In this document: piece after piece, positions 1 through 5,498 of the stretch
Layout: each line of letters begins with the position of its first letter
Numbering within the stretch: position 1 is the stretch's first letter
From: JBBDWZ01 sp050732575
GTDB taxonomy: Bacteria > Gemmatimonadota > Gemmatimonadetes > Longimicrobiales > RSA9
Length of the DNA: 10,159 bases
Assembly: GCA_050732575.1 (NCBI GenBank)
Contig: JBOHRF010000170.1
Span: 1 to 10,159 of the forward strand
Direction: 5' to 3'
Notes under the pieces: generated by a model
Databases searched by the model: none
What the model was told of the DNA's origin: nothing
The model's input: the letters and a program-made list of their open reading frames with translations, nothing else
Position numbers and translations under genes: made by a program

Positions 1-1193
1 ACCGCGTGCGCAATTTGCTGGTGGTCACACAGATTGCCTGTGCGCTGGTGCTTCTGATCAGTGCCGCCTTGTTCCTGCGCAGTGCGCAGAAACTGCAGCA
101 GGTTCCGTTGGGTTTCCAGCCCAACGATGTCACCATGATGCGCGTTGCCCTGCCTGGGGACCGCTACTCGGATGACACGGCCGTGCAAACTGCATTTGCG
201 CGCATTGTGGAACAGGTGCGTGCCATACCCGGTGTCGAGCATGCGGGTGCCAGCACGCGCGTGCCCATGTGGGGACCCAGCATTGACATCGGTTTGCGCG
301 TCGATGGTCGGCCGGCGAATCCCGATCGCGTGGATGCGGGTCACGTGCGCCTCGTCACGGAAGGCTTTCTCAATGCCATGCGCATTCCGCTGAAGCGAGG
401 ACGCCAGTTTACAGCAAATGATTTGAGTGCGGGCGCACCGCCCGTGGTGCTGATCAACGAAACCCTGGCGCGCCAACTCTTTGGTGAAACAAATCCCATC
501 GGCCAACGCCTATCGGGCTGGACCGCAGCCGAGGCTCCGGAATGGCGTGAGATTGTTGGTGTGGTGAGCGATGTGCGTGCGTTCGGGCTGGAAAGGGACG
601 TGCCGCCCGAGATCTTCATGCCCTTGACCCAGGCGCCGGGCGGCGCATGGAACGCATTCCAGCGCGGCGTGACCATTGTCGCCCGCGCGCGTCCGGGCAT
701 CAGCATTGCCAGTGGCGTGAGGCGGGCCGTAGACCGGGTTGATCCATTGCTGCCGCTCTACGACGTGCAGTCTATGCGCGATGTACTCTCGCAAGCGACG
801 GAAACACGACGGTTCAATACGCTGTTGCTCACTCTGCTTGGTCTGACCGGTCTCACGTTGGCAGCCATCGGAATCTATGGCATCCTGGCCTTCTTTGTGT
901 CGCAGCGTACGCACGAGATCAGCGTGCGCATGGCGCTGGGCGCAACAGCCGGCAACATCACGAGCCTGGTTATTCGACAAGCCGTAACGCTGGCCGGATC
1001 AGGCGTGGTCGTGGGCATCGTGGTCGCGTTCTGGGCTACGCGCACGCTGACCACCATGCTGTTCGACTTGCAGGCCACCGATCCCATGGCCAGCGTGGGC
1101 GCCGCTGCAGTCCTGTTCACAGTAGCGCTACTGGCGGCGTTCCTCCCGGCGCGGCGCGCCGCTCGCACGCAGCCGTTGCGATCGCTGATCTGA
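1..1193 (+). CDS. MacB/FtsX-type ABC permease, ADOP-like, C-terminal half (5' partial)
   Basis: This is the C-terminal part of an inner-membrane permease of the MacB/FtsX superfamily. The reading frame is open to the left edge (codons from base 3), so the GTG at 6 is not a credible start. What is visible is a membrane helix near residues 5-25 of the visible part, followed by about 245 residues of extracytoplasmic MacB_PCD-like domain. A second helix lies near 272-298, then the cytoplasmic signature EISVRMALGAT (about 304-314), helices near 327-346 and 364-378, and the tail PARRAARTQPL. Layouts like this occur as the second half of the roughly 800-residue duplicated permeases (ADOP) abundant in Acidobacteriota and Gemmatimonadota. 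Their transported substrate is generally unknown; related MacB proteins export peptides, lipoproteins or drugs. No ATPase gene is in view. The gene ends 9 bp before a convergent gene. A single-unit MacB-like permease is the alternative. Confidence 0.9.
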   Translation, partial: RVRNLLVVTQIACALVLLISAALFLRSAQKLQQVPLGFQPNDVTMMRVALPGDRYSDDTAVQTAFARIVEQVRAIPGVEHAGASTRVPMWGPSIDIGLRVDGRPANPDRVDAGHVRLVTEGFLNAMRIPLKRGRQFTANDLSAGAPPVVLINETLARQLFGETNPIGQRLSGWTAAEAPEWREIVGVVSDVRAFGLERDVPPEIFMPLTQAPGGAWNAFQRGVTIVARARPGISIASGVRRAVDRVDPLLPLYDVQSMRDVLSQATETRRFNTLLLTLLGLTGLTLAAIGIYGILAFFVSQRTHEISVRMALGATAGNITSLVIRQAVTLAGSGVVVGIVVAFWATRTLTTMLFDLQATDPMASVGAAAVLFTVALLAAFLPARRAARTQPLRSLI

Positions 1194-1202
1194 TTCAGAA
1201 AA

Positions 1203-2078
1203 TCATTCAGGATTGCCAGGCGCCAGGGCCCAGTGCCCGAGGTCCGCATCAGGCGTTGTCTGCGCCCAGTGATCCAGAATCTGTTTTGCGTGCTGGGCAT
1301 CGCGCGCCGCAATGCCGCAGTGCGGATGTGCGGGTGTGCCCTTGTGTTCGGGATGCGCGTGCGGCACACCCAGGCTGCACTCGCGACAAAGGATGTTGGT
1401 CGACGTGCCCCAGTTCTCCGCGGCGCCACCCAACTCAGTGGCAACCTGTTCGAGACGCTCGATGGCGGACGCGTCGGTAGTGCCAAGGCGCACCACGAAC
1501 GTCTTGAAGCTGGACGGCTCCAAGCGCATCAAGACATTGAACACGGGAAGTTGTTTGCCGTGCAGGAGGCGGAAACCTTCCGGCGCTCCATCGTGAAGCA
1601 CGAGATCGGCCCAGCGGAATGGCGAGCCAGGCAGAGGCACGCTTTGCAGCCGTGCGCGTGCAGGATCGATGCGTCGACCCCAGACGACCTCACCCACACC
1701 GTCCGCATCGAGTCGTAATGGAGTGAGACCATAATCGCCGTCCGGCGGGCCAGCGCCGGGAGGCAGTTGGATGCCGCAGCCACTCCAGGCACGCCGGGCC
1801 TCCAACCAATTGCCCAGAGCGGTGGCGGCAATGGCCAGATTCCACCAGTTCGCCTGGTGCTCGGGATCGAGCAGCGCCGCGCGCTGGTTGAAGTCGAGCG
1901 ATTCTGCCCAGCGACCTTGACACTTGCAGAGCAGCCCGAGGTTGTACCACGGCACCGACCATTCAGGATCTGCCCGTGCGGCCGCGCGATACGCACCTTC
2001 CGCATCGGCTGACCGGCCAACGTCGGACAGTTCGATGCCCAGTTGAACCAGGCGCTCTGCCTCCGCCGAGTCGGTCAT
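1203..2078 (-). CDS. TPR protein with Cys/His-rich C-terminal tail (291 aa)
   Basis: A soluble 291-residue protein of unknown function. Residues about 8-104 form two to three tetratricopeptide units, with pieces such as AEGAYRAAARADP, PWYNLGLLCKCQGRWAESLD and NWWNLAIAATALGNWLEARR. The middle (120-225) is a mixed domain I do not recognise. The C-terminus has a possible metal site: Cys231-x2-Cys234, then His240, His242, His245, His251, His253 and Cys254. The frame is open upstream to 2423, but that stretch overlaps the DinB gene and reads like an antisense shadow. The chosen ATG overlaps the DinB stop as ATGA (2075-2078), and no clear Shine-Dalgarno precedes it, which fits translational coupling by re-initiation. 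It is the last gene of the operon and converges on the permease gene with 9 bp between stops. TPRs suggest a protein-binding role; nothing in the sequence names a partner. Confidence 0.85.
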   Translation of the reverse strand: MTDSAEAERLVQLGIELSDVGRSADAEGAYRAAARADPEWSVPWYNLGLLCKCQGRWAESLDFNQRAALLDPEHQANWWNLAIAATALGNWLEARRAWSGCGIQLPPGAGPPDGDYGLTPLRLDADGVGEVVWGRRIDPARARLQSVPLPGSPFRWADLVLHDGAPEGFRLLHGKQLPVFNVLMRLEPSSFKTFVVRLGTTDASAIERLEQVATELGGAAENWGTSTNILCRECSLGVPHAHPEHKGTPAHPHCGIAARDAQHAKQILDHWAQTTPDADLGHWALAPGNPE

Positions 2079-2593
2079 TTGCTCAGGTATCGTTCTTCCA
2101 GGATCCGCATATGATGCGTTACGTGTCCGGCTACAATGTACGCCAGTGCGCGGACCGTGAACGGATTGCCACTGGCAACACCGGTCATTGCCCATGCGTG
2201 TGCGGGCAGGCTCTGAAAGAATGCCAGTGTGGCCGCGCGCACTGCGCGAAACTCTTCCACGTGGCTGCTCATTGGACGTGCATCCGCATGGGCCGCGGCG
2301 ATAGCCGTGTTCTGGTCGAAGCTGGGCAGTGGAGTATCGAATCCGCGCGCAAACCACAATGCGCGAAATACGAAGATGCGCTCGGCGTCGTTGATGTGGC
2401 TCAAAACCTCGCGCACGCTCCACTTGTCGGGTGCATAACGATAAAGAGACTCTTCTTCGGAAATGCGTTGCAGCAGTGCGAGCGTTTCCCGGGTCTGCCG
2501 TTCGAGCGACTTGCAGATATCGCCCGCGCCGACCTGGTCGATGTAAGTGAAGTAATATTCAGCGGCTTCGGTGCGATCGGGTGATGCGATCAT
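2075..2593 (-). CDS. DinB-family four-helix-bundle protein (172 aa)
   Basis: A DinB/YfiT-like protein (DinB_2 type). The family is a metal-binding four-helix bundle; some members are thiol transferases such as bacillithiol or mycothiol S-transferases, and most are uncharacterised. The expected metal-binding His residues are present: His66 in LSHINDAER and the C-terminal H-x3-H pair His157/His161 in GHVTHHMRILEERY. The segment YAPDKWSVREVLSHINDAER is a classic family signature. The length of 172 residues is normal. The start ATG (2593-2591) overlaps the stop of the upstream membrane-protein gene by 4 bp, and its own stop overlaps the next start in the same way, so it sits in the middle of a coupled operon. 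The E. coli DinB DNA polymerase is unrelated despite the name. The substrate thiol cannot be read from the sequence. Confidence 0.93.
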   Translation of the reverse strand: MIASPDRTEAAEYYFTYIDQVGAGDICKSLERQTRETLALLQRISEEESLYRYAPDKWSVREVLSHINDAERIFVFRALWFARGFDTPLPSFDQNTAIAAAHADARPMSSHVEEFRAVRAATLAFFQSLPAHAWAMTGVASGNPFTVRALAYIVAGHVTHHMRILEERYLSK

Positions 2594-3021
2594 TTCAAGT
2601 TCCTCATACCGTTCGGTTCGATTCTCGATTCGCGCGCCAGCAAACGATGGCGAAGCACTGCGCTGGTGAGTACGTATGCAGCGATACCCGCGACCATGAA
2701 CGCTGTGAAGATGCCCATACGCTCGGGCCCAAAACTCTCCGTAAATGGCCAGTTATCTACCACGCGTTCATAAAGCGGCTCCAGACCCTGGCCCAGTACA
2801 ACACCACCGGTGAGACTGAGGGCACTGGTCAGCCCGACCTGTGTTGGCCAGCGCCGGACGATGTACCACGCGGCCCAGGCGAAGATGGGAAGAGCCAGGA
2901 GCCAATGCTGGGACAATCCCAGGCTCAGGTGTTCGCCGTGGCGGCCGACATGCCAATCCAGGTGGATGGCAGTGCCGATCACGAGTGCTACCAGTAACGA
3001 AAACGGCCGGCGCATTTTCAT
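2590..3021 (-). CDS. Four-helix integral membrane protein, unknown function (143 aa)
   Basis: An inner-membrane protein with no family I recognise. Four hydrophobic segments are visible, near residues 7-20, 39-56, 63-80 and 103-124. The C-terminus is basic and should be cytoplasmic if the Arg-rich ends follow the positive-inside rule. His-rich bits (HLDWHVGRHGEH, residues 20-31) lie in the first loop. The start was chosen at the ATG at 3021 because AGGA lies 5 nt upstream of it, partly overlapping the preceding gene's TAG stop. A GTG one codon upstream (3024) and an ATG two codons downstream (3015) are also possible. Its stop overlaps the DinB ATG by 4 bp. The upstream gene's stop lies only 7 bp before the chosen start. 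The operon context suggests a joint role with the DinB and TPR proteins, but the sequence does not show what that role is. Confidence 0.8.
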   Translation of the reverse strand: MKMRRPFSLLVALVIGTAIHLDWHVGRHGEHLSLGLSQHWLLALPIFAWAAWYIVRRWPTQVGLTSALSLTGGVVLGQGLEPLYERVVDNWPFTESFGPERMGIFTAFMVAGIAAYVLTSAVLRHRLLARESRIEPNGMRNLK

Positions 3022-3028
3022 CACTTTC

Positions 3029-3562
3029 CTACGCGCCCGTCAGACGAAAGACCGCAGGCCGGGCGGCGAGTCTTTTCCCCAGATAGAAGTCAGCCGCTTC
3101 CACAGCGATACCGGCCAGAGCAAACCAGATCGAACTGGTCAGCACCGAGACCAGGGTACCGGCCAGGACGGCGGCCATCCCGATGCTTGCCGACCTGAAC
3201 GAGTTGCCCGGAAACCGGGTGGCTTTGCGGAGCAACAGGAATGAACCCACGGCTATCACCGCCGTCACGCCATCCTCGTGCAGCGCGTTCGGCTCGATCC
3301 TCACAGCCGCGACCTGGGTTGGCAGTTTACCTATCATAGTGAAATAGCAGAGTGGATTGCGCTGGGAATCTGGGGCCACCAGTTCGCCTTTTCTGCGCGG
3401 CGCGATCCAAAATACCGACCCATCGTGCAGTTCGACGGTCGTGACACCCCGAATGATGCGCACTCCAGCAACGTTGCGGCCGGTCACAAGCTCTCGGATT
3501 TGCCAGTACCGATTCGACTCATCGAAAACAGTGAAACGTTTTGGGTTCGGTACGCGGTCCAT
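3029..3562 (-). CDS. Unrecognised protein with C-terminal membrane segments (about 177 aa), start uncertain
   Basis: First gene of the coupled cluster; I do not recognise the family. The N-terminal 90 residues read as a small beta-rich domain with repeated strand-like stretches such as KRFTVFDESNRYWQIRELV and GVTTVELHDGSVFWIAP. The C-terminal half carries two hydrophobic segments, near residues 98-111 and 126-160, so it is probably membrane-anchored. ATG 3562, or the adjacent GTG 3565, is the first possible start, but it has only a weak GGGTG upstream. The frame stays open and protein-like for 31 more codons (for example FVGHLPFPTGKKPPF) back to a TGA at 3656-3658, without any ATG, GTG or TTG. 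Either the true N-terminus was lost through a frameshift or small deletion near 3650, or that extension is chance. The stop is TAG at 3029-3031, 7 bp before the next start. Confidence 0.6.
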   Translation of the reverse strand: MDRVPNPKRFTVFDESNRYWQIRELVTGRNVAGVRIIRGVTTVELHDGSVFWIAPRRKGELVAPDSQRNPLCYFTMIGKLPTQVAAVRIEPNALHEDGVTAVIAVGSFLLLRKATRFPGNSFRSASIGMAAVLAGTLVSVLTSSIWFALAGIAVEAADFYLGKRLAARPAVFRLTGA

Positions 3563-3798
3563 CACCCAACGTTTTTCGCCCGCGTCAAACTGGAATGGCG
3601 GCTTCTTGCCGGTCGGAAACGGAAGGTGGCCGACGAATCGACCGAATTGTTCCGCTCAGCATCGCTTTTCCAGACCAGGTTGGCATGTGTCGTGTGCCTG
3701 GTCCAGCGCTGCCCCCGCACCAGGCTCAACCGCAGGTCCTTGCATGAACGCTCTTCATCAGACAGAAAACGATGGCCAACAGACGGTGCAACGCCAGG

Positions 3799-3861
3799 TC
3801 ATTCCGGGCAAGATGGCAATGCAATGCAGGCTCGGCGAACTTCCCGCACGAAGTCAGCAGA
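3799..3861 (-). pseudogene. Short YjbR/MmcQ-like remnant (about 20 codons)
   Basis: A frame ending at TGA 3801-3799 contains SADFVREVRRACIALPSCPE. This resembles the start of YjbR/MmcQ-type proteins, which open with a D-F-x-x-h-x-x-h-A-L-P helix and continue for about 115 residues. No ATG precedes it, and the rest of the family fold is not found in any frame downstream. It is best seen as a decayed fragment or chance similarity. Confidence 0.2.
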
Positions 3862-3871
3862 CCGTCTCGGG

Positions 3872-4018
3872 TCAGACCTGCCGCAGCACGACAACGCCCA
3901 GAACGATGATGACCGAGTGAATAACCAACCAGGTGACGGGCGCGTGCAGACGATACCCGCGCGCAATCTGGCGACTATCAGATTGTTTTGATGCAGGCGT
4001 GCTTTTCGAGCCAGGCAT
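3872..4018 (-). CDS. Possible small single-pass membrane protein (48 aa)
   Basis: A short frame runs from ATG (4018-4016) to TGA (3874-3872). The first 20 residues are polar and basic (several Lys, Arg and Ser). They are followed by a hydrophobic helix of about 20 residues containing TWLVIHSVIIVLGVVVL, and a short LRQV end. This is what a small membrane protein with a cytoplasmic N-terminus looks like. Upstream there is only GGG directly before the ATG and no well-placed Shine-Dalgarno, and an in-frame stop (TGA 4054-4052) lies 11 codons upstream. The hydrophobic part may instead be the C-terminal remnant of a larger membrane protein whose front is lost, since the surrounding 500 bp look degraded. 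I recognise no family. Confidence 0.35.
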   Translation of the reverse strand: MPGSKSTPASKQSDSRQIARGYRLHAPVTWLVIHSVIIVLGVVVLRQV

Positions 4019-4055
4019 CCCGATTCGGCGCGTAGAACGTAGCAGTGACCTTCAC
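3978..4055 (-). pseudogene. Short YdeI-like remnant (about 25 codons)
   Basis: A frame from GTG 4055 to TGA 3978 reads VKVTATFYAPNRDAWLEKH and six more residues before the stop. The piece ATFYAPNRDAWLEKH resembles the N-terminal region of YdeI/OmpD-associated family proteins, which often have a phenylalanine-rich strand followed by a W-L-E-x-H helix. The rest of the roughly 190-residue family length is missing. It overlaps the possible 48-residue membrane ORF in another frame, so at most one of the two is coding. The resemblance is short and could be chance. Confidence 0.25.
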
Positions 4056-4074
4056 GCGTGCGGTTCGTTCAAAC

Positions 4075-4803
4075 CTACATGCTAGCGCGCGCGCTGCTGA
4101 TTTCCTGGAACTGGTGAGCAAACTCGTTCCAGTCGGCCACGATCAGATCGGCACCGGGCACGCCGGATGAGGGCTTGGTGTTCTGCCCGAACCAGACCGC
4201 AGTCATGCCTGCCACCTTGGCTCCCGTGATGTCCGTGTCGAACCGATCGCCCACAAACCAGATGTGCCGGGGCGACAACCCCAGCCGTGCCGCGGCGACC
4301 TCGAAGAGCAACACATTGGGTTTGCGCACACAGTAGTCGGCCGAGACAATGATGCACTCGAGGTGATCGGCCAGTCCGTGTTTGGCCAGCTCGTGTCGGA
4401 TCACATGCTCGCCAAAGCTGGCGTTGCACAGCACGGCAATGGGTAAACCCGCCTGGTGAATCAGGTCGAGCGCGGCGTGCACGCCCGGCATGGGCCGGGT
4501 CACGACCGATGCCTGCCAGAAACCCAGCTCGAGCTCGGGAAGAGGGTCGGCAAAGCGAACGCCGAAGGGATCGTAGATCAGCCGGGTCAGCATGGGCCAC
4601 GGCGTTTCCACCTGGAACTGGTCGCGGCGCGCAGCAGTCTCGCTAGTAATGCGAACGGCACGGTCCACGATTTGATCGAGCGTAACGTGCGCCGGTCGAT
4701 GAGACGCGCGTGAGAGCATCCACTCGTTGCCAGCGCGCGGATTGAAGCTCACCTCTTCTACCAGCGTGCCGCCGAAGTCGAGAAGCAGACCTTTCGGTTG
4801 CAT
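4075..4803 (-). CDS. HAD-superfamily hydrolase with atypical active-site motifs (242 aa)
   Basis: A cytosolic haloacid-dehalogenase-superfamily protein. The typical reaction in the family is phosphate-ester hydrolysis through an Asp nucleophile. Motif I is LLLDFGGTL, with nucleophile Asp9 but Gly11 where phosphatases usually carry the second (acid/base) Asp. Motif II is VLCNAS (124-129), with Cys126 where Ser or Thr is usual. Motif III Lys161 sits in VRKPNVLLFEVAAARLG. Motif IV is GDRFDTDITGAKVAG with Asp186 and Asp191. A cap domain (about 16-105) lies between motifs I and II. The length is normal. ATG 4803 is preceded by AGGGA with about 9 nt spacing. The gene lies 43 bp downstream of the SnoaL-like gene on the same strand and may share its transcript. 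The DxG form of motif I is seen in some HAD hydrolases, so activity is possible, but the substrate is unknown. Confidence 0.9.
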   Translation of the reverse strand: MQPKGLLLDFGGTLVEEVSFNPRAGNEWMLSRASHRPAHVTLDQIVDRAVRITSETAARRDQFQVETPWPMLTRLIYDPFGVRFADPLPELELGFWQASVVTRPMPGVHAALDLIHQAGLPIAVLCNASFGEHVIRHELAKHGLADHLECIIVSADYCVRKPNVLLFEVAAARLGLSPRHIWFVGDRFDTDITGAKVAGMTAVWFGQNTKPSSGVPGADLIVADWNEFAHQFQEISSARASM

Positions 4804-4846
4804 ATGCGTGATTCCCTTTGCTGGACTGCGATAGTACTAACGATAC

Positions 4847-5239
4847 TCACAGTGGGTCGGGCAGCGGCAGTCCCTGCGCACGCAGAAACGACAACTTGTC
4901 CCAATAACCGCGCTGCAACTCGATCTTGCCGCCCACCACATGGAAGAATCCGCAGCCTCTCAGGCCTAGCGGGTCCTTCCATTCGAGGATGGCCCAATCG
5001 CCATCCTCAAAGATGTTTTCTACCAGGCAGACCATGGTGGCTGTGGCAAATCCCTTGGCGAACATCACGCGGATCGCTTCGCGGCCCTGGATCGGGGATT
5101 CTGCGACCTGATGGTTTACGGCGTTCTCCGTATAGAAAGCAGCAAGCGCATCCACATCGGCGCGGTTGAACGCGTCGACCCAGGCCTGGACGACCCGGCG
5201 CGGCCGCGCTGCATCGCTGTCTTGCGCATTTGTCGTCAT
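4847..5239 (-). CDS. SnoaL-like / NTF2-fold protein (130 aa)
   Basis: A small soluble protein of the NTF2-like superfamily, SnoaL type. The N-terminal helix RVVQAWVDAFNRADVDALAA followed by FYTENAVNH is the standard opening. GREAIRVMFAKGF forms the next helix, and the strands VENIFEDGDWAILEWKDP and GCGFFHVVGGKIELQRGYWD build the cone-shaped sheet. Asp and His residues line such pockets in family members that act as cyclases or isomerases, but many are binding proteins, so no reaction can be assigned. The frame stays open to 5464. The ATG at 5239 was chosen because the homologous core starts about 14 residues later and a GGA sits 7 nt upstream, while the extension reads like non-coding sequence. 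The HAD gene follows after 43 bp. Confidence 0.88.
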   Translation of the reverse strand: MTTNAQDSDAARPRRVVQAWVDAFNRADVDALAAFYTENAVNHQVAESPIQGREAIRVMFAKGFATATMVCLVENIFEDGDWAILEWKDPLGLRGCGFFHVVGGKIELQRGYWDKLSFLRAQGLPLPDPL

Positions 5240-5268
5240 CCGAGAATCCGGTCGACGCTGGAAATGGC

Positions 5269-5274
5269 AATATA
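5269..5274 (-). promoter_or_regulatory. Possible -10 element upstream of the SnoaL-like gene
   Basis: TATATT on the minus strand lies 30 bp before the ATG in an otherwise very GC-rich spacer. This would give a leader of roughly 20-25 nt. No good -35 hexamer lies 16-18 bp upstream, so the call rests on the AT-rich hexamer and its position only. Confidence 0.3.
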
Positions 5275-5338
5275 GGGAACTGGGATCCGCGGACCACCAC
5301 CCCAACCATCCCGATTCGGCCCGCGCCCAATGTGAAAC

Positions 5339-5355
5339 GGGCAGCCGGGCTGCCC
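5339..5355. repeat. Perfect 7-bp inverted repeat (hairpin)
   Basis: GGGCAGC-CGG-GCTGCCC can form a very stable stem with a 3-nt loop. It lies in the 259-bp gap between the hydrolase stop (5499) and the SnoaL-like start (5239). No T-run follows on either strand (CGTTTC on the minus strand), so it is not a classic Rho-independent terminator. It could be a pause or attenuation hairpin, a protein-binding dyad, or chance in GC-rich DNA. Confidence 0.35.
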
Positions 5356-5498
5356 TGGGACCGAGCGCGGTACTCCCATGCTCCCGCCCGGGCGCGGCTT
5401 CCTGTCCGGTCGCGCCATCGGGCGGACCACCACCACGTTCCCACGTTTTGGCGCATACCGACATGCCTGGGGGGTAATCAGCCGCGAGAACGCGGGGA

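Larger units (their letters stand above)
2075..3562 (-). other. Translationally coupled operon junctions
   Basis: Four same-strand genes are packed without spacers. The unknown protein ends 7 bp before the membrane protein begins, with the Shine-Dalgarno AGGA overlapping the stop. The membrane protein and DinB share ATGA at 2590-2593. DinB and the TPR protein share ATGA at 2075-2078. Such 4-bp overlaps are a strong sign of co-transcription and coupled translation. No -10/-35 pair that I trust lies upstream of 3565. Confidence 0.85.
3566..4074. other. 509-bp stretch without a full gene, probably degraded
   Basis: The stretch lies between the HAD gene and the operon and contains no convincing full-length gene on either strand. 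The long plus-strand frames through it are compositionally odd and continue as antisense over the operon gene. The minus strand contains three short protein-like pieces in different frames: YdeI-like, a membrane helix, and YjbR-like. Closer to 3566, an open extension of the next gene runs without a start codon. I saw no tRNA, no clear terminator and no promoter hexamers worth reporting. Confidence 0.5.
5240..5498. other. 259-bp intergenic region
   Basis: The spacer between the serine hydrolase stop and the SnoaL-like start. Frames across it are open on both strands, but I see no coding character in them. It holds the GGGCAGC hairpin, a possible TATATT promoter element and two copies of GGACCACCAC (5291-5300 and, with one further CAC, near 5423-5435). 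I found no RNA gene. Confidence 0.5.

Noticed and set aside
1191..1210. Repeat ATTCAG-AAAATC-ATTCAG between the convergent genes as a terminator
   Set aside because: It is a direct repeat of 6 bp, not an inverted one, and forms no useful stem.
2079..2423. N-terminal extension of the TPR protein to a 406-residue frame
   Set aside because: It overlaps the well-supported DinB gene on the same strand and reads as low-complexity Arg/Cys-rich shadow. The ATGA overlap at 2075-2078 gives a natural start.
3278..3991. 237-codon plus-strand frame
   Set aside because: It is antisense to the operon's first gene and the degraded gap, with composition typical of shadow frames in GC-rich DNA.
5291..5435. 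Two GGACCACCAC copies as a regulatory direct repeat
   Set aside because: Short, simple-sequence-like and found only twice; not enough to call an operator.
5240..5464. N-terminal extension of the SnoaL-like protein
   Set aside because: Gly/Arg/Pro-rich, without similarity to the family, and upstream of a good ATG and a likely promoter element.
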